Part shown: positions 1-10,890 of the stretch, piece after piece
How the letters are laid out: every line of letters begins with the position of its first letter
Numbering within the stretch: position 1 is the stretch's first letter
DNA from: Leptospira semungkisensis
Lineage (GTDB): Bacteria > Spirochaetota > Leptospiria > Leptospirales > Leptospiraceae
Assembly (NCBI RefSeq): GCF_004770055.1
Contig: NZ_RQEP01000018.1
Coordinates: forward strand, 124,001-188,000
Direction: 5' to 3'
DNA length: 64,000 nt
Notes under the pieces: model-generated
The model's database searches: none
What the model was told of the DNA's origin: nothing
What the model saw: the letters and a program-made list of their open reading frames with translations, nothing else
Position numbers and translations under genes: made by a program

Positions 1-2
1 CC

Positions 3-1475
3 GGATTCGTGGACGTGTACTACATGTACAACAACAACCCACTGCAAGGAAACGCAATCGACGGAACTCACGCTTTCGAAACTAGCAACAAAAACTTCGG
101 AGTAAACGCCGCAGCTCTTGCAATTCAAAAAACCGCTGAGAAAGGCAGTCCTTGGGGATTCCGAGTAGACTTCCAAAACGGTCAGAACAACGCGTATCAG
201 GAAGCTCCCTATACAACTTCTAACCAGGTATACAACTACAACATGCTGAAACAAGCATACGTGAGTATGTATTTCCCGGTTTTAAAAGGGATGACATTGG
301 ATATCGGAAAGATGGCAACACATATCGGCTACGAGGTGCTTGAGTCGATGAACAACCCTAACTACACGATAGGGGCCATCTTCCAAAACACAATCCCATT
401 CATTCACACCGGTGCTCGCTTAACTACTCAATTTACCGATAAATGGGCTGGAACCTTTTATCTGTACAACAGTGGTGGTGGTACCGGTTATACCAGCCCA
501 ACTGCGGGCAACTTGACTAGCACGACTACGAACTCCTTCTTCGAGTCTTCGAACGAACACAAAGCGGTCGGTACTCAGTTGAAAGGAACTCTGATCGAAG
601 ATAAACTATCTCTTACCTGGAACACCTTGTATTCCAGCGATGGTTTCGCTTCTGGATACACCGGAGTCGTAGATCCTAGCCAAATGTTAATCGCTAACTA
701 TTTGGAAACTGGAAGCGTAAACGGAGCTGGAACTGTTCTTCCTACCGGTCAAAGAATGAAGTACAACAAGGATTATTGGTTCATGAACCATGCAATCTTG
801 TCCATTACTCCAACCGACAGAATCCAAATCGACTTAGACTATACCTGGAGTGAAAAATCCGGAGCTATGGCTAACGCGAACCTGGCTCAACAACAGTACA
901 ACTCTGCGAACGTTTATACTGCAGAAACTGTTCTTGGCGGACAAGTAAACACTTCTCACAACAAGAGTAGCTACCAATCTTACGGTGTATTCTCCAAATT
1001 CAAAATTACTGAAACTTGGGGAGTTAACGTTCGTATTGAGTATTTGAACGACAAGGCGAACAACGGTCAGTTGAACACCTTCAGTATTCTTCACGGACCG
1101 AACGCAAGCAGCGGAGATCCTACTTATACCGGCGTGAACGGTGGAAACGGTTACTTGGGAGCATACCAACAGCAGATCAACACTGCTCTTGCAGAAGCTA
1201 TCAAAGCAGCTAACCCGATCTTAGCAGGTTTAACGGATAACCAAATTCTTGCAGCTATCGATCCTAAGAACTACAAGAACTACTCCGGAGCAGCAGCTAA
1301 CTACGGACAGTACAGAACCTTCACCGTTACCCCGGTTTGGAACTTTACTGAGAACCTCTTGATCAAGTTGGATATGAGAAGAGACTGGGCGACCGGTTAT
1401 CAATTCATCGACATCCACGGAGACAAGAGAAAAGACCAACTTGGTCTGACTTTAGGTATCGTTGCTAAGTTCTAA
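3..1475 (+). CDS. Outer-membrane beta-barrel porin (porin-2/OmpL-like), 5' partial
   Basis: The reading frame is open to the left edge (Gly-Phe precede the first possible GTG at 9), so the N-terminus and signal peptide lie outside the window. About 490 residues remain. The visible start [13 protein letters not shown] is the typical first barrel strand of the putative beta-barrel porin-2 family. The rest alternates short aromatic strands (for example [11 protein letters not shown] and [12 protein letters not shown]) and ends in a strand finishing LTLGIVAKF with a C-terminal Phe, the signature of BAM-inserted porins. It is rich in Asn, Tyr, Gly and Thr. It should act as an outer-membrane diffusion channel; the substrate cannot be told. 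A strong terminator follows directly. Confidence 0.85.
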   Translation, partial: GFVDVYYMYNNNPLQGNAIDGTHAFETSNKNFGVNAAALAIQKTAEKGSPWGFRVDFQNGQNNAYQEAPYTTSNQVYNYNMLKQAYVSMYFPVLKGMTLDIGKMATHIGYEVLESMNNPNYTIGAIFQNTIPFIHTGARLTTQFTDKWAGTFYLYNSGGGTGYTSPTAGNLTSTTTNSFFESSNEHKAVGTQLKGTLIEDKLSLTWNTLYSSDGFASGYTGVVDPSQMLIANYLETGSVNGAGTVLPTGQRMKYNKDYWFMNHAILSITPTDRIQIDLDYTWSEKSGAMANANLAQQQYNSANVYTAETVLGGQVNTSHNKSSYQSYGVFSKFKITETWGVNVRIEYLNDKANNGQLNTFSILHGPNASSGDPTYTGVNGGNGYLGAYQQQINTALAEAIKAANPILAGLTDNQILAAIDPKNYKNYSGAAANYGQYRTFTVTPVWNFTENLLIKLDMRRDWATGYQFIDIHGDKRKDQLGLTLGIVAKF

Positions 1476-1506
1476 TCGAACTGGTAAAGATTTCTTTGGA
1501 TATGGA

Positions 1507-1536
1507 AAGAGCGCTCGAAAGAGCGCTCTTTTTTTT
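1507..1536 (+). terminator. Rho-independent terminator of the porin gene
   Basis: A perfect 10-bp stem (AAGAGCGCTC at 1507-1516 with its complement at 1521-1530) closes a GAAA tetraloop and runs into a tract of eight T. It lies 31 bases after the porin stop codon. This is the cleanest intrinsic terminator in the window. Confidence 0.93.
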
Positions 1537-1953
1537 CTTTCTTTAACCCCGAAAAACGAAACTCAGAAATCCAAATCGGATTGGCCTGACATTGCGACAA
1601 GGCTCATTCTGAGGCGATGCGGAAGAAGGTTCCAACAAGCTTTAAAGCCTCTGCTCCAGAGACTTTTGCTCTCTGCTTTCTTCAGTTTGGACTTTAGATT
1701 CTCGCTCATTTCCCTTCGCCCTCTAAAATTAAAAGACGAGAAAAATGCTCCTCCATTGCAAACAGGAGCCTTTAAGAAGACCAGTTTCCGATCTCCTTTT
1801 TTAAAAAAGGAAATCGGATTTTTAAGGGAGAAAGAAGAATTTAAGAAGAAGAATTCGTCGAAATAAACTAATCCGAAAGAACGATGCTCGAAAAGAGCAG
1901 ATCCTTCGACCAAGCCCTTCTCGAACGATCATTCTGATGAGTAAGAGAAACGC
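1537..1953. other. Gene-free stretch with several inverted repeats
   Basis: No convincing gene lies between the porin terminator and the convergent membrane-protein gene. Reading frames on both strands here lack a ribosome site and have low-complexity translations. The stretch holds inverted repeats GCTCCT/AGGAGC (1747-1752 and 1764-1769), the 32-base palindrome listed separately, and TGCTC/GAGCA around a GAAAA loop (1885-1899). It could be an untranslated RNA locus or decayed coding DNA; neither is shown. Confidence 0.5.
1787..1818. repeat. 32-bp near-perfect palindrome
   Basis: The two 16-base arms meet between 1802 and 1803 (T6 followed by A6) and pair at 15 of 16 positions, with one C/A mismatch at 1793/1812. 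There is no U-tract that would make it a standard terminator on either strand. It could be a protein-binding site or an RNA hairpin. Confidence 0.6.
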
Positions 1954-2358
1954 TTAAGAAGCAAGTACTCCGTAAACGATAACACCTATCCCAACCAAAT
2001 TGCTGAGCACCCCGATCCCGCCTAAGGCCTTGCCAAGCGGAGGATTGTCTTGAAATTCATCCTTAACTCCTTGGAGCCAGTTTGCAGTATCCTTTAAGGC
2101 CAGAAACGCAGAAGAAACCGCTAGTGCCCAAGCCCCAGTCAAGGCAAGAGTATCCGTCAGAGCAATCGCGTATCTAAATGCGATCGCAAGCCCAAGAAGC
2201 ATTGCTCCTTGCATCAGGGAACCGATATGAGCTGCTTGTAAATATCTAGAAGGAAATTCCGCCTTCTTTCGTGCGAGCGCGTATGGAAAACCGGTTAAGC
2301 TTCCATACGCTAGATTCAATACACCTGCAATGATCAGGATTTTTTCGGAAAGATTCAT
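1954..2358 (-). CDS. Small four-helix membrane protein of unknown function
   Basis: 134 residues with four hydrophobic segments (about 5-25, 45-65, 70-90 and 112-132) and a short charged loop containing KDEFQDNPP near 98-106. The segment AAHIGSLMQGAMLLGLAIAF resembles the second helix of the hydroxylaminobenzene mutase / styrene-oxide isomerase group of small membrane enzymes, where a similar His in a helix is found. This is similarity by eye only, so the function is left open. It starts at an ATG and stands 75 bases downstream of the efflux-type operon on the same strand. Confidence 0.6.
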   Translation of the reverse strand: MNLSEKILIIAGVLNLAYGSLTGFPYALARKKAEFPSRYLQAAHIGSLMQGAMLLGLAIAFRYAIALTDTLALTGAWALAVSSAFLALKDTANWLQGVKDEFQDNPPLGKALGGIGVLSNLVGIGVIVYGVLAS

Positions 2359-2433
2359 GAGTCACCACCCGTTCGTTTTTCGGGGCTATTGCATACTCTG
2401 GAAATCTTTTAAGTCAATTCCGTTTTTAAATCC

Positions 2434-3165
2434 TTATCTGGTATCGAATAGGTATCCGAGCTGAATCAGAAGTTGCGGATTCTTATAATCGCCTGCTCCG
2501 ATTCCCCCACCTAACTGCAGAAAAAAGTTTCCCATCAGAATATCATAGGTTAAGCCTATATATCTTTGGGTTAAATGAAGTTTACGATTGTCTCTGCTTT
2601 CATATTCCAAAACAGCTGCAAGATTCGGATTCTGCTGAGCTATATAAGAACGAATGATCGTATCTTCATATGTAGGATTCTTATGTTCATATCCCGGAAC
2701 ATTCACGTTAGTAGGATATTGGTTCTGTCCACCATGTCCCAGATCTGGAGAAAAAGGATCCACTTCGAATTGTCCAATCACCACTGAAACGCTGTGCGCG
2801 ATCATCGGAGTCTTCCAGAAGCTATAACCTAGATCCGCTTGCCATCCCCACCAGTTCGGGTTCCAACGACCTCCGGAAGCTCTGACTACGATATCTTTAT
2901 AATAGTAACCTACGTTGAAGTTGATACTTCCCGGAGAACCAACGGTCGCTCCATATACTAGAAAGTTCGTAGATTTAGGAAGAGGCTTAGCTGCGTCCTC
3001 GTCTTTTACTTTCTTATCATCTCCGAATCGGCTCTTTCTATCCGGCTCCGGACTCCATTCAGGAGTCACGTCCGACTGATTTGAATCGTACTTCTCTTGA
3101 GAATACAGAGAAGAAAACGAAACAAGTAAGGCCGCGAAGATTATGCTGAGTAATCTTTTCTGCAT
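2434..3165 (-). CDS. Predicted exported outer-membrane protein, last gene of the efflux-type operon
   Basis: 243 residues with a clear signal peptide ([23 protein letters not shown], cleavage near residue 23). A charged linker (about 24-65) is followed by Gly/aromatic segments that look like beta strands, such as [19 protein letters not shown] and [16 protein letters not shown], ending in [13 protein letters not shown] do not recognise the family. Its start lies 5 bases after the stop of the membrane-fusion adaptor gene, so it is almost surely co-transcribed. It may be an accessory outer-membrane component of that export system; this is inference from position. Confidence 0.65.
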   Translation of the reverse strand: MQKRLLSIIFAALLVSFSSLYSQEKYDSNQSDVTPEWSPEPDRKSRFGDDKKVKDEDAAKPLPKSTNFLVYGATVGSPGSINFNVGYYYKDIVVRASGGRWNPNWWGWQADLGYSFWKTPMIAHSVSVVIGQFEVDPFSPDLGHGGQNQYPTNVNVPGYEHKNPTYEDTIIRSYIAQQNPNLAAVLEYESRDNRKLHLTQRYIGLTYDILMGNFFLQLGGGIGAGDYKNPQLLIQLGYLFDTR

Positions 3166-3170
3166 AAAAC

Positions 3171-4166
3171 TTAAAATCCGAAACTAAGACCTTTCAAAAG
3201 GATCGCGCCTTCGATTACGACTTTGTCTCCTCTAGTTAGGCCTTCTAAAACATTTACTCGTTCCCTAGTGGAAATCCCGAGAACAACTTCTCTTCGGAAG
3301 AATTCATTCGGAACCTCTTCCACGAAAACATAATTCTTTCCTTCTACTGTGACAACCGAGTTGAAAGGAATGACCACAGTATCTCCGCCAGTCTCTTCTG
3401 GAAATTTGACAGTGGCGAACATTCCCGGCTTCAATTTATAACCTTCGTTCTCGATCGCGATACGAACTTTTACGGTCCTTGTCATAGGATCTACGTTATC
3501 TCCGAGTGCTTCGGCGGTTCCATTCCACTGTTGGTTCGGGAAAGAGGAGAAGGTAACAATTACTCTTTTACCCTTTCTTAAACTAGTCAATTGGGACTCA
3601 GGAACGTCGGAGATGATCCAACCTTTCCTTCCGTTGGCTTTGCCGAGAAGTGCTGGGTTTAAACCGACAGCTCTCAGTTTTCCTTCAAATTCCGCAAGTT
3701 CTGCCTCGTCATTCCCTGCGTTGGTCTCTGCTTCGACCAGATCCTTCTCAGTAGCCACTCTATGCTTGAACATGTCCTTGATACGATCCAAGTTCTTGCG
3801 AGATCGGTTTAAACTATTCTTGGAATGAATATAACCTACATACAGATCGTTTAATTCAGCCGATTCGAATAGAACGATATGCTCTCCTTCCGAAACGGAA
3901 GGAGCAGTGGTAGCGATCAATCTCGCAGGCGCCTCCACATTTACGAAATCATCCTGCTTACCGATCTGAGCCGTTCTAATTATATTCAGACCTGGGCTAT
4001 TTTCTTTGAACTCGATCCGATCTCCCTTGTCGTGAACGATCGCTTTCTGAGGATGAGCTGGGGTCTTCTTCGAATGTTTATTAAAACCGAAGATCACGAT
4101 CGAGATCGATAGAGCCGCAACTATAACGATGAGTAGGATTCTGAATTTGTTTGAGGATGGTATCAT
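3171..4166 (-). CDS. RND-type membrane-fusion (periplasmic adaptor) protein, HlyD/CzcB family
   Basis: 331 residues. One N-terminal membrane anchor (about 9-28) is followed by a beta-barrel/lipoyl-like half and a helical hairpin (about 110-150, rich in Asn, Arg, Lys and Glu). The downstream part [20 protein letters not shown] with [12 protein letters not shown] is the signature of CzcB/CusB-type adaptors. Family members link an inner-membrane RND pump to an outer-membrane channel. The gene overlaps the preceding TolC-like gene by 4 bases (4163-4166), which indicates translational coupling. No RND pump gene follows; an unrelated exported protein does. A His-rich metal-binding N-terminus, common in metal adaptors, is only hinted at ([18 protein letters not shown]). 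Confidence 0.88.
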   Translation of the reverse strand: MIPSSNKFRILLIVIVAALSISIVIFGFNKHSKKTPAHPQKAIVHDKGDRIEFKENSPGLNIIRTAQIGKQDDFVNVEAPARLIATTAPSVSEGEHIVLFESAELNDLYVGYIHSKNSLNRSRKNLDRIKDMFKHRVATEKDLVEAETNAGNDEAELAEFEGKLRAVGLNPALLGKANGRKGWIISDVPESQLTSLRKGKRVIVTFSSFPNQQWNGTAEALGDNVDPMTRTVKVRIAIENEGYKLKPGMFATVKFPEETGGDTVVIPFNSVVTVEGKNYVFVEEVPNEFFRREVVLGISTRERVNVLEGLTRGDKVVIEGAILLKGLSFGF

Positions 4167-5596
4167 TTCGAGCCCCCTTGGGTATTACCGGACGCCCCGG
4201 TATTTTTCGAGCCTGGTATTAGCAAACCTGTTCCGACGGAGTAATTCACTCCCTCTATCGCTTCCATTCTGTCGGTTTGGAGGCGAAGCATCTCTACAAT
4301 GCTGGATCGATACGTTTCGAAGAAGTCTGCAAATTCCAAAATCGATATATAACGTTTTTCGTAACTAAGGATCATATCCTGCGCTAAGTCAGAGTAATCT
4401 TTAGTGTAAGTGTTCCTGAACCTACGATACAGGCCGTCTTTGGCCTTAGCGGTTGCTAGAGCAACATTCACGTCATTTTCCACTTCTAAGATGAGGTTTT
4501 TCAATTCCTGCTTTCTGACGAGAATGGATCTTTCTGCTGCCTTGATATTTCCTTGGTTTCTATCAAAGATCGGGATATTCAACTGAGCGGTGACCCCCCA
4601 ATAGTTCTGGAACGCCGTTCCCCCTCTATTGTACATAGGACCGAAGGCAAGGTCCGGAATCGCATTCGCATGTTGCAATTCCAGGTTGGCTTCTTCGTAT
4701 CTTAAGGCTTGCACTGCCTTTTTCAGATCGGGCCTGTATTCTCTTGCCTTACTTAGAATATTTTCCAGCTTCAATTCGTCTAGAGTGAGCTTCTCTACGA
4801 AGTCCACATCCAGAACAGGAACTATAGCGACATCGGGTGCTTTATACGCGTCTTCGTTCAAGAGAACTCTTAGATCAGCTTCCTTCTCCAAAACCTTGAT
4901 CCTAAGATCTTCTCTTTCCTTCCTTAGGAAGAATAGAAGAGCCTTAAGACGTAGAACTTCCGACTGAAGCACTGCCCTTCTCTTATAAGCAAGATCCGCA
5001 GAAGATACCGTCTTTTCCAGAGCGGCTAAACTTCCGTCATAGAAAGCGATTGCTTCTCTATAATAATGAATGAAGTAGAAAGTCCTTCTAAGTTTAGTGA
5101 TCAGGGCTCTCGCAAGATCATAAAACTCTTGCTCGCTCATCTTTGCAGTGAGCTCTGCAACGCGAACTCTTTTATCGATCTTTCCTCCAAGTAGGAATAC
5201 TTGTTGGATCTGAACGACCGTTTGTCCGGACCTGCTAAAGTCGAAATAACGTTGGGTCGGCTCTGCGAAAATACTCTGATCGATGAAGATATTCGGATTC
5301 GCGTAGAGTCCCGCTTGCTCTATTCCGGCCTTCTTAGCGTCAATATTGAACTTAGAAGCGAGCAAGAGGAGGTTATTCTTCCAAAGAAGTTCCTCTGCCT
5401 TCGCCAATTCTATACGGATTTGTGTTCTTTCCTTATCTTCATTCGAGAGATTGGAGGTAGCTCTGTTCTCTACCTGCAAGATCTCTCCGCTTCCCTGAGC
5501 CTCGTTCTCCGGTTTAGGAGAAGGTTCCGGCTGCTGAGAAACAGTTTGGCCTGTTGCCCAAACCAAGATTAGAAATGCTAGCACCTTTTTAATCAT
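4163..5596 (-). CDS. TolC/CzcC-family outer-membrane efflux channel protein
   Basis: 477 residues with an N-terminal signal peptide (to about residue 21) and two long alpha-helical repeats typical of outer-membrane factors. The second repeat contains the family's usual [16 protein letters not shown] stretch, where the strand NIPIF is followed by a helix entrance. It should form the trimeric channel-tunnel that joins the adaptor encoded next. The stop overlaps the adaptor start by 4 bases. The C-terminus ([13 protein letters not shown]) is a short disordered tail. Substrate specificity (metal versus organic) cannot be read from the sequence. Confidence 0.88.
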   Translation of the reverse strand: MIKKVLAFLILVWATGQTVSQQPEPSPKPENEAQGSGEILQVENRATSNLSNEDKERTQIRIELAKAEELLWKNNLLLLASKFNIDAKKAGIEQAGLYANPNIFIDQSIFAEPTQRYFDFSRSGQTVVQIQQVFLLGGKIDKRVRVAELTAKMSEQEFYDLARALITKLRRTFYFIHYYREAIAFYDGSLAALEKTVSSADLAYKRRAVLQSEVLRLKALLFFLRKEREDLRIKVLEKEADLRVLLNEDAYKAPDVAIVPVLDVDFVEKLTLDELKLENILSKAREYRPDLKKAVQALRYEEANLELQHANAIPDLAFGPMYNRGGTAFQNYWGVTAQLNIPIFDRNQGNIKAAERSILVRKQELKNLILEVENDVNVALATAKAKDGLYRRFRNTYTKDYSDLAQDMILSYEKRYISILEFADFFETYRSSIVEMLRLQTDRMEAIEGVNYSVGTGLLIPGSKNTGASGNTQGGSK

Positions 5597-5698
5597 ATAT
5601 ATACGAAATTATCCCAAAAGATGGTCTTTTGCTGTAATACTCCTGGAGATAGAGTTTGCCCCTAGAAAGGCATAGCTCTCCCTCAAATTGAAAAGAAA

Positions 5699-6055
5699 TT
5701 AGATAACGCTTGGGGGTGGTAGATTCGTGAGTAAGAGAGAAAGGAATTCTTTCGGTCTGTTATGCCCGTCTATAAAAACGATCTTAGAGATAAAAGAATA
5801 AGGAGTCCAAGGAGAATCAGCAATGGTCTCTGCGATGAACTCTACCGGTTTGGTATCTCTCTCGCGAGCTTGAGTATAAATTAAGCCTTCTGAATCTTTT
5901 AGGTCGGCTTCAATAAAGACGGGAGCGGTTTTCTTATTTTGAGATAAGGCGATCTTATGGCTCTCTTCTTCCTTATTCATCCATTCCAAAGAGGATGAAA
6001 ATAGAACGAGAGCTATCTGAAGAAAAACCAACAGAATGTAAGATATGCGCCGCAC
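5699..6055 (-). CDS. Small membrane-anchored hypothetical protein ahead of the efflux-type operon
   Basis: 118 residues with one N-terminal hydrophobic segment (about 4-23, a signal peptide or anchor) followed by a polar periplasmic part ending LLLTNLPPPSVI. I do not recognise a family. The chosen start is a GTG (6055) with no strong ribosome site; the ATG-initiated alternative inside the frame would remove the hydrophobic segment. The gene is 102 bases upstream of the TolC-like gene on the same strand and is probably the first gene of that transcription unit. Confidence 0.5.
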   Translation of the reverse strand: MRRISYILLVFLQIALVLFSSSLEWMNKEEESHKIALSQNKKTAPVFIEADLKDSEGLIYTQARERDTKPVEFIAETIADSPWTPYSFISKIVFIDGHNRPKEFLSLLLTNLPPPSVI

Positions 6056-6165
6056 TATTATGCCACAAGAATATAGACGTTTATTTCGTCAACAATTCGG
6101 TACGCCGAAAACAAAAGGATCTGGTGCGTTAAAAAAATTCCTATTTTACGAAATTGGAATCTCTA

Positions 6166-6648
6166 TCAACGAGCAGCAGAGGGAGGTGTATGAAGCACTC
6201 TCACTACTGTTCCTTTTTGAAAATGCAGACGTAATTCTCTATCAGGCCTAGATCCTTCTGCATATTTAGAAATAGGTCTTGTATACACCCATTCCTCCAT
6301 GCCGGGAGCCCAATTGTTGATCGTTCTCTTTTCGTCCGGTTCTCCGATCAATTCTTTCACAAAGATCTTATTCTGGTACAAAAGAGACTTAATCAGATCC
6401 GCACGGATCTTAAGAGAAGAAGGATCCACTGGACCTGCTACTGCATTCTGTCCAAGGATCGTAACGTCTGCGTCTGGGATAGACTTCAATACGAATTCTT
6501 TACATTTAGCATCGTCTTGGAATGTAGCCATACATTCCGCGTACAATTGCTTAGGGGTTTTTGCCTCTCTACCGCTTGTATCCCCAAAGAAATAAGCACA
6601 TTGAGAGAGGAATACGAAAGAGAAGATTACTAGAGACTTTGCTTTCAT
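6166..6648 (-). CDS. Lipoprotein with a BamE/SmpA-like domain, coupled to secA
   Basis: 160 residues. A hydrophobic leader ends in FLSQC, so Cys17 is a likely lipidation site under the relaxed spirochaetal lipobox. The C-terminal part (about 90-155) shows the SmpA/OmlA (BamE) layout: ELIGEPDE, then MEEWVYTRP, then [13 protein letters not shown]. BamE-fold lipoproteins often sit at the outer membrane and assist barrel assembly; assignment here is by motif order only. The ATG overlaps the secA stop (6645-6648, ATGA), so translation of the two is probably coupled. A short Ala-Arg tail ends the protein. Confidence 0.62.
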   Translation of the reverse strand: MKAKSLVIFSFVFLSQCAYFFGDTSGREAKTPKQLYAECMATFQDDAKCKEFVLKSIPDADVTILGQNAVAGPVDPSSLKIRADLIKSLLYQNKIFVKELIGEPDEKRTINNWAPGMEEWVYTRPISKYAEGSRPDRELRLHFQKGTVVRVLHTPPSAAR

Positions 6649-9362
6649 TTTCGTTTTCTCCGACTGGTTTTTCTTTCCGAGCCACCACCACCGGAAGCTA
6701 CCGGCAAGGCTTCGGAAGCTTTGTTTCTAGGTTTTGAATCAGTCAATTCCTGGAAGCCACCCGTTACTTCCTGACCAACCTTTTTATATTCTTTTTTCTC
6801 TTCAGGCATTTGGGTCTTCTCTGTGACTTCCACTCGGATCAAGAAGCTTACGATCTCGTTCTTCATGTTCTCTATGGCTTGGTCAAAGATCCTGAATCCT
6901 TGTAGTTTATATTCTACCAAAGGATTCTTCTCTCCATATCCTACGGTCCAAATCCCTTCACGAAGATGGTCCATGGAATAGAGATGTTCTTTCCAACGAT
7001 GATCCAAAATATCCAAGAAGATATTTCTCTCTAGTAATTTCCAAACATCCGGACCGATTCCGTCCGCTTTATCTTGATAAAATTTCTGAGCAGTATGATT
7101 CAAAGAATCGAATATAGCAAGTTGTGCGTTCTTCGATTTCTTGATCTCGTCTTGATTCACTTCCCATGGAAGTCCCAAACCAGTGAACCATTCCTTTAAT
7201 GCGTCCCATTCCCAATTATTAGGATTTCCGCCTTCACAAGTCATTACCACTTGCGCTTCGATGATCTCGTCTAAGAAATCTTTTACAAGAACAGTAACAT
7301 CTCCGCCTTCCAACACCTCGTTTCTCATCTTATAGATAACGATCCTTTGGCGGTTCATCACATCGTCATATTCCAGAAGGTGTTTACGTATATCGAAGTT
7401 ATGACCTTCTACTCTTTTCTGAGCACGAGCAATTGCATTCGAGACCATCGGATGTTCGATCTCTTGGCCTTCCGGCATCTTCAATCTTTCCATGATGCCT
7501 GCAATCCGATCCGATCCGAAGATCCTCATCAGATCATCTTGGAGAGAAAGATAGAATCTACTCGAACCTGGATCCCCTTGGCGTCCGGATCTACCTCTAA
7601 GCTGGTTGTCTATCCTTCTCGCCTCATGTCTTTCCGTTCCGAGAATATGCAAGCCACCGGCTTCGAGCACTTCCTCGTGGTTCTTTCTCCAGATTTTAGC
7701 ACTAGTTAAAATATCATTGGCTCTGGATCTTTTAGTTTGGGAATCCAGCTTCTGAGAGATCTCACTTGCCCGATCAAAATCGGCTCGTACGGTTGCCTCT
7801 TTGAATTCGCTGATCACGATATCCGATTCGATCCAGGACTCCAAACTCTCCTTGAAGAGTTGAGCGCCTCCGAGCACGATATCCGTTCCACGACCCGCCA
7901 TATTTGTTGCGATCGTAACAGCTCCCGGTTTTCCTGCGTTCGCAATGATCTCCGCTTCCTTCTCGTGAAACTTGGCGTTCAATACATTATGCGAAATCCC
8001 TGCTTGGGAAAGAAGTCTAGACAATACTTCTGACTTCTCGATGGAAATAGTTCCTACTAAGACCGGCTGTTTTCTAGATTGGCAATCCGTGATCTCATTT
8101 AAGATCGCAGTGAACTTTTCCTTCTCCGTTCTATAAACTCGATCCGCTGCATCCTTTCTTTGGACAGGAACGTTAGGCGGAATTACGATAACATCCAGAT
8201 TATAAATCTTATGAAACTCTTCTGCCTCGGTATCTGCAGTTCCTGTCATACCGGAAAGTTTCTCATACAAGCGGAAATAATTTTGGAAAGTGATGCTCGC
8301 GAGAGTCTGGGATTCTCTTGCGATCGTTACGCCTTCTTTTGCTTCTAAAGCCTGGTGAAGTCCGTCTGAATATCTTCTTCCTGACATCAAACGTCCAGTG
8401 AATTCGTCTACGATGATCACTTCTCCGTTTTGCACCACGTAATCCACATCTCTCTGAAAGATCTTATGTGCTTTCAAAGCTTGGTGCACGTGATGGACTA
8501 GGTCCACGTTCTGAGGAGCGTATAGGTTATCGATCTGAAGGATCTCTTCTACGTGAGCAACCCCTCTCTCTGTAAGAAGGGTGTTTTTCGCCTTCTCATC
8601 CTTTTCGTAATCCTCGCCCTCGATCAATTTAGGAATGATCCTATCGATACGAACATATTTGTCCGTAGACTCATCGGAAGGACCGGAAATAATCAGAGGA
8701 GTTCTCGCCTCATCGATTAGGATGGAGTCCACCTCGTCCACAATCGCAAAGAAATGTGCTCTTTGCACCTTATGATCGATATGAGAGACCATATTGTCCC
8801 TTAGATAATCGAAACCATATTCGTTATTGGTTCCGTATGTGATATCTGCGGAGTATGCTGCCTTACGATCATCATGCTCCATATCATGTTGGATGATCCC
8901 TACCTGCAATTCCAAGAAATCGTAAATCGGTTTCATCCAGTTGGCATCCCTTCTGGCCAGATAATCGTTTACGGTAACGACATGCACTCCCTTGCCAGCA
9001 AGCGCATTCAGATACACTGCCAATGTAGAAGTCAGGGTCTTACCTTCACCGGTCTTCATCTCTGCGATGTTTCCCCAATGAAGAGCGATCCCTCCCATAA
9101 GCTGCACGTCGAAATGGCGCATCCCCAGTTTTCTAAGAGCTGCTTCTCTTACAGTAGCGAATGCTTCGGGAAGAATATCGTCCAGGGTCTCGCCCTTTGC
9201 TAATCTCTCCTTAAACTTTCTAGTTTGAGAAGCTAAGTCCGTATCGCTTAACGCGCGAATGGATTCCTCTAAGGAATTGATCTGAAGAACTATCGGAGTA
9301 AGTCGTTTCAGGTCTCTTTCGTATTTGCTACCGAATAGGACCCTTAAAATTTTCTGTATCAT
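6645..9362 (-). CDS. secA: Preprotein translocase ATPase SecA
   Basis: 905 residues, normal for SecA. The ATPase drives proteins through SecYEG. Visible features are Walker A MKTGEGKT (102-109), the DEAD-type box [15 protein letters not shown], the nucleotide-domain-2 signature [13 protein letters not shown], and [14 protein letters not shown]. An insertion in domain 2 ([18 protein letters not shown] and following) is of the kind seen in many non-enteric SecAs. The C-terminus lacks the Cys/His zinc finger that binds SecB in proteobacteria and ends in a basic tail ([11 protein letters not shown]). The following lipoprotein gene overlaps its stop. Confidence 0.98.
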   Translation of the reverse strand: MIQKILRVLFGSKYERDLKRLTPIVLQINSLEESIRALSDTDLASQTRKFKERLAKGETLDDILPEAFATVREAALRKLGMRHFDVQLMGGIALHWGNIAEMKTGEGKTLTSTLAVYLNALAGKGVHVVTVNDYLARRDANWMKPIYDFLELQVGIIQHDMEHDDRKAAYSADITYGTNNEYGFDYLRDNMVSHIDHKVQRAHFFAIVDEVDSILIDEARTPLIISGPSDESTDKYVRIDRIIPKLIEGEDYEKDEKAKNTLLTERGVAHVEEILQIDNLYAPQNVDLVHHVHQALKAHKIFQRDVDYVVQNGEVIIVDEFTGRLMSGRRYSDGLHQALEAKEGVTIARESQTLASITFQNYFRLYEKLSGMTGTADTEAEEFHKIYNLDVIVIPPNVPVQRKDAADRVYRTEKEKFTAILNEITDCQSRKQPVLVGTISIEKSEVLSRLLSQAGISHNVLNAKFHEKEAEIIANAGKPGAVTIATNMAGRGTDIVLGGAQLFKESLESWIESDIVISEFKEATVRADFDRASEISQKLDSQTKRSRANDILTSAKIWRKNHEEVLEAGGLHILGTERHEARRIDNQLRGRSGRQGDPGSSRFYLSLQDDLMRIFGSDRIAGIMERLKMPEGQEIEHPMVSNAIARAQKRVEGHNFDIRKHLLEYDDVMNRQRIVIYKMRNEVLEGGDVTVLVKDFLDEIIEAQVVMTCEGGNPNNWEWDALKEWFTGLGLPWEVNQDEIKKSKNAQLAIFDSLNHTAQKFYQDKADGIGPDVWKLLERNIFLDILDHRWKEHLYSMDHLREGIWTVGYGEKNPLVEYKLQGFRIFDQAIENMKNEIVSFLIRVEVTEKTQMPEEKKEYKKVGQEVTGGFQELTDSKPRNKASEALPVASGGGGSERKTSRRKRK

Positions 9363-9437
9363 GTATGCACCATCAATCGTTTCAATTCAATGTATCTTGT
9401 TTCGGAATTTCACCGAAACCTTTTCGGCCAAAGAAAA

Positions 9438-10133
9438 TTATAAATCCAAAATCCCTTCGAATAGGGCTTTGCCTGCGTCTTCCATTTGAGACCTCAGATC
9501 TTCCGTTTCCGGTCCAGGAATCCATCCGGCTTTTCTGATAAACTCGGAATGGACCTTTTTCCAGGTCTTGAGCATAGACTCGGTCACTTCTAAATGACAT
9601 TGGATCCCAAAGATCCGATTCTCAAACTCGAACATCTGGTTCGGATAAAAGCTTCCTTGCAAGAGAAGGTTCGCACCTTTGGGAAGATCGAATACATCCT
9701 CATGCAGATGGAATGCCGGAAAAGAAGTCTGGCTCTGCAATTTTTTAAAAGCAGGATGAGAAGGATTGCTTATTTTTACATCCGAGAAACCGACTTCCGG
9801 GCCCTTATCACCCGCATACACTTTCGCACCTAATGCGGAGGCAAGAATCTGAGAGCCTAGACAGATCCCGATTACCTTCTTGTCCTTCATAGAAATCAGA
9901 TTCGAAGCGAGGTCCAACCAAGGACGAAAGAAATGTGCCTGAGATGAATCATGAACCGTCTGAGGTCCACCGAGTAAAACAACAAGGTCGAACATCTGAT
10001 GAGCCCCGGGCATCAAATGCACTCTGGGATCATACGCATTCAGATAAGTAATTTTATAATTTCTAGATTCGATTGCCTCGAGTAGGGTGCCTGGACCCTC
10101 GCAATCCTTGAATCGCACAATAAGGCATCTCAT
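9438..10133 (-). CDS. Class I glutamine amidotransferase-like protein
   Basis: 231 residues forming a single GATase-1 domain. The nucleophile elbow is VIGICLGSQ with Cys91; His180 and Glu182 in [10 protein letters not shown] complete the triad. An LLGGPQTV turn near 53-60 supports the oxyanion region. It is a stand-alone type similar to the GuaA-amidotransferase-like proteins that are often annotated as GMP synthase-like; these hydrolyse glutamine or gamma-glutamyl compounds, and the acceptor is unknown. Its ATG overlaps the stop of the upstream thioredoxin-like gene (10130-10133), so the two form an operon. It lies 75 bases upstream of secA. Confidence 0.87.
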   Translation of the reverse strand: MRCLIVRFKDCEGPGTLLEAIESRNYKITYLNAYDPRVHLMPGAHQMFDLVVLLGGPQTVHDSSQAHFFRPWLDLASNLISMKDKKVIGICLGSQILASALGAKVYAGDKGPEVGFSDVKISNPSHPAFKKLQSQTSFPAFHLHEDVFDLPKGANLLLQGSFYPNQMFEFENRIFGIQCHLEVTESMLKTWKKVHSEFIRKAGWIPGPETEDLRSQMEDAGKALFEGILDL

Positions 10134-10759
10134 GATTGACCGGCCATTCTCTTGAAAAAGATCACTTTCATGTCTTTCGGAATCTTGACCGCATCGGACT
10201 CTTCACTAATGGGGCCTATAAAATTATAATAAAGTACTAATGGTTTCGTTTTGAATAGAAGAGTCTCCGGAGTTCCCGTCACAAGACCTTCATTGCGAGA
10301 AATACGAAAAGGAGATTTCATGATGATTACTGGAAGCTTAATTCCGAACTTCCTCACTTCTTCCTTCATCAAGACGGAAGCTTGCTTCAAGAGCTCTTCT
10401 TCAGAAAGCTTTTCAGGATTATCAAAGAATACTGTAGGATCTACGACCATGTACAGTTTAATATGAGGATCCTTTTGCAATTCAGCATGCAGATGATTCA
10501 AAACAGGAACTTCTTTTACGCAAGGGATGCAGTTCGGACCATACACATTCAAAGCGACTCTTTCGGCGGGAATATCCGCGATCCGGATCGCTTTTCCTTC
10601 CAAGGTAATTCCTTCGAAGGATTGCACTCCTAGATTGGATTGTTCGGAAGGCGCGCAGACTGCTAGGGCAGCCAGTAGAAAAAGAATATTTAGGCGGAAG
10701 AAAATCCCTCGGGATCGAGGGTAACTAAGCCTGGAATCGGAGTTGGCCTGAGAATCCAT
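10130..10759 (-). CDS. Thioredoxin-like (TlpA/ResA-type) probable lipoprotein
   Basis: 209 residues. A charged N-terminus of about 20 residues precedes a hydrophobic run (about 21-34) ending in LAVC, so Cys35 is a probable lipid anchor. The redox centre is NCIPC (Cys77 and Cys80) in a thioredoxin fold, followed by a helix [10 protein letters not shown]. TlpA-like proteins reduce or shuffle disulfides in the periplasm. The 20 leading residues suggest that a later start could be used, but no better start codon is evident. Overlaps the amidotransferase gene by 4 bases. Confidence 0.75.
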   Translation of the reverse strand: MDSQANSDSRLSYPRSRGIFFRLNILFLLAALAVCAPSEQSNLGVQSFEGITLEGKAIRIADIPAERVALNVYGPNCIPCVKEVPVLNHLHAELQKDPHIKLYMVVDPTVFFDNPEKLSEEELLKQASVLMKEEVRKFGIKLPVIIMKSPFRISRNEGLVTGTPETLLFKTKPLVLYYNFIGPISEESDAVKIPKDMKVIFFKRMAGQS

Positions 10760-10822
10760 GGGCGTTTACCAAAATCCGAGATTCCTCCTGAAATTCAAGG
10801 AATAAACGAAAGATATAAGGGA

Positions 10823-10853
10823 TTGACAGAGAAGGGAAATCGAGAATTATGGT
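10823..10853 (+). promoter_or_regulatory. Possible sigma-70-like promoter for the omega-like gene
   Basis: A consensus -35 TTGACA (10823-10828) is followed after 19 bases by TATGGT (10848-10853; 4 of 6 to TATAAT). If used, transcription would begin at about 10860, which excludes the upstream ATG at 10849 and supports initiation at 10891. The spacing is 2 bases longer than ideal. Confidence 0.4.
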
Positions 10854-10890
10854 AGATTCCAAGGCCTCTATCTCCCCACAGGAACGAAAA

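Noticed and set aside
1462..1913. Two overlapping open frames on opposite strands (134 and 116 residues)
   Set aside because: Both are low-complexity, lack ribosome sites, and one runs through the porin terminator hairpin.
6045..6251. 68-residue plus-strand frame
   Set aside because: Overlaps two minus-strand genes, has no ribosome site, and the sequence reads as promoter region of the efflux-type operon.
9413..9428. Small hairpin ahead of secA as a SecM-like arrest element
   Set aside because: Only a 6-bp stem; no arrest peptide gene is present.
10849..10890. Upstream ATG of the omega-like gene
   Set aside because: Overlaps the likely -10 element and has no ribosome site; the ATG at 10891 has one.
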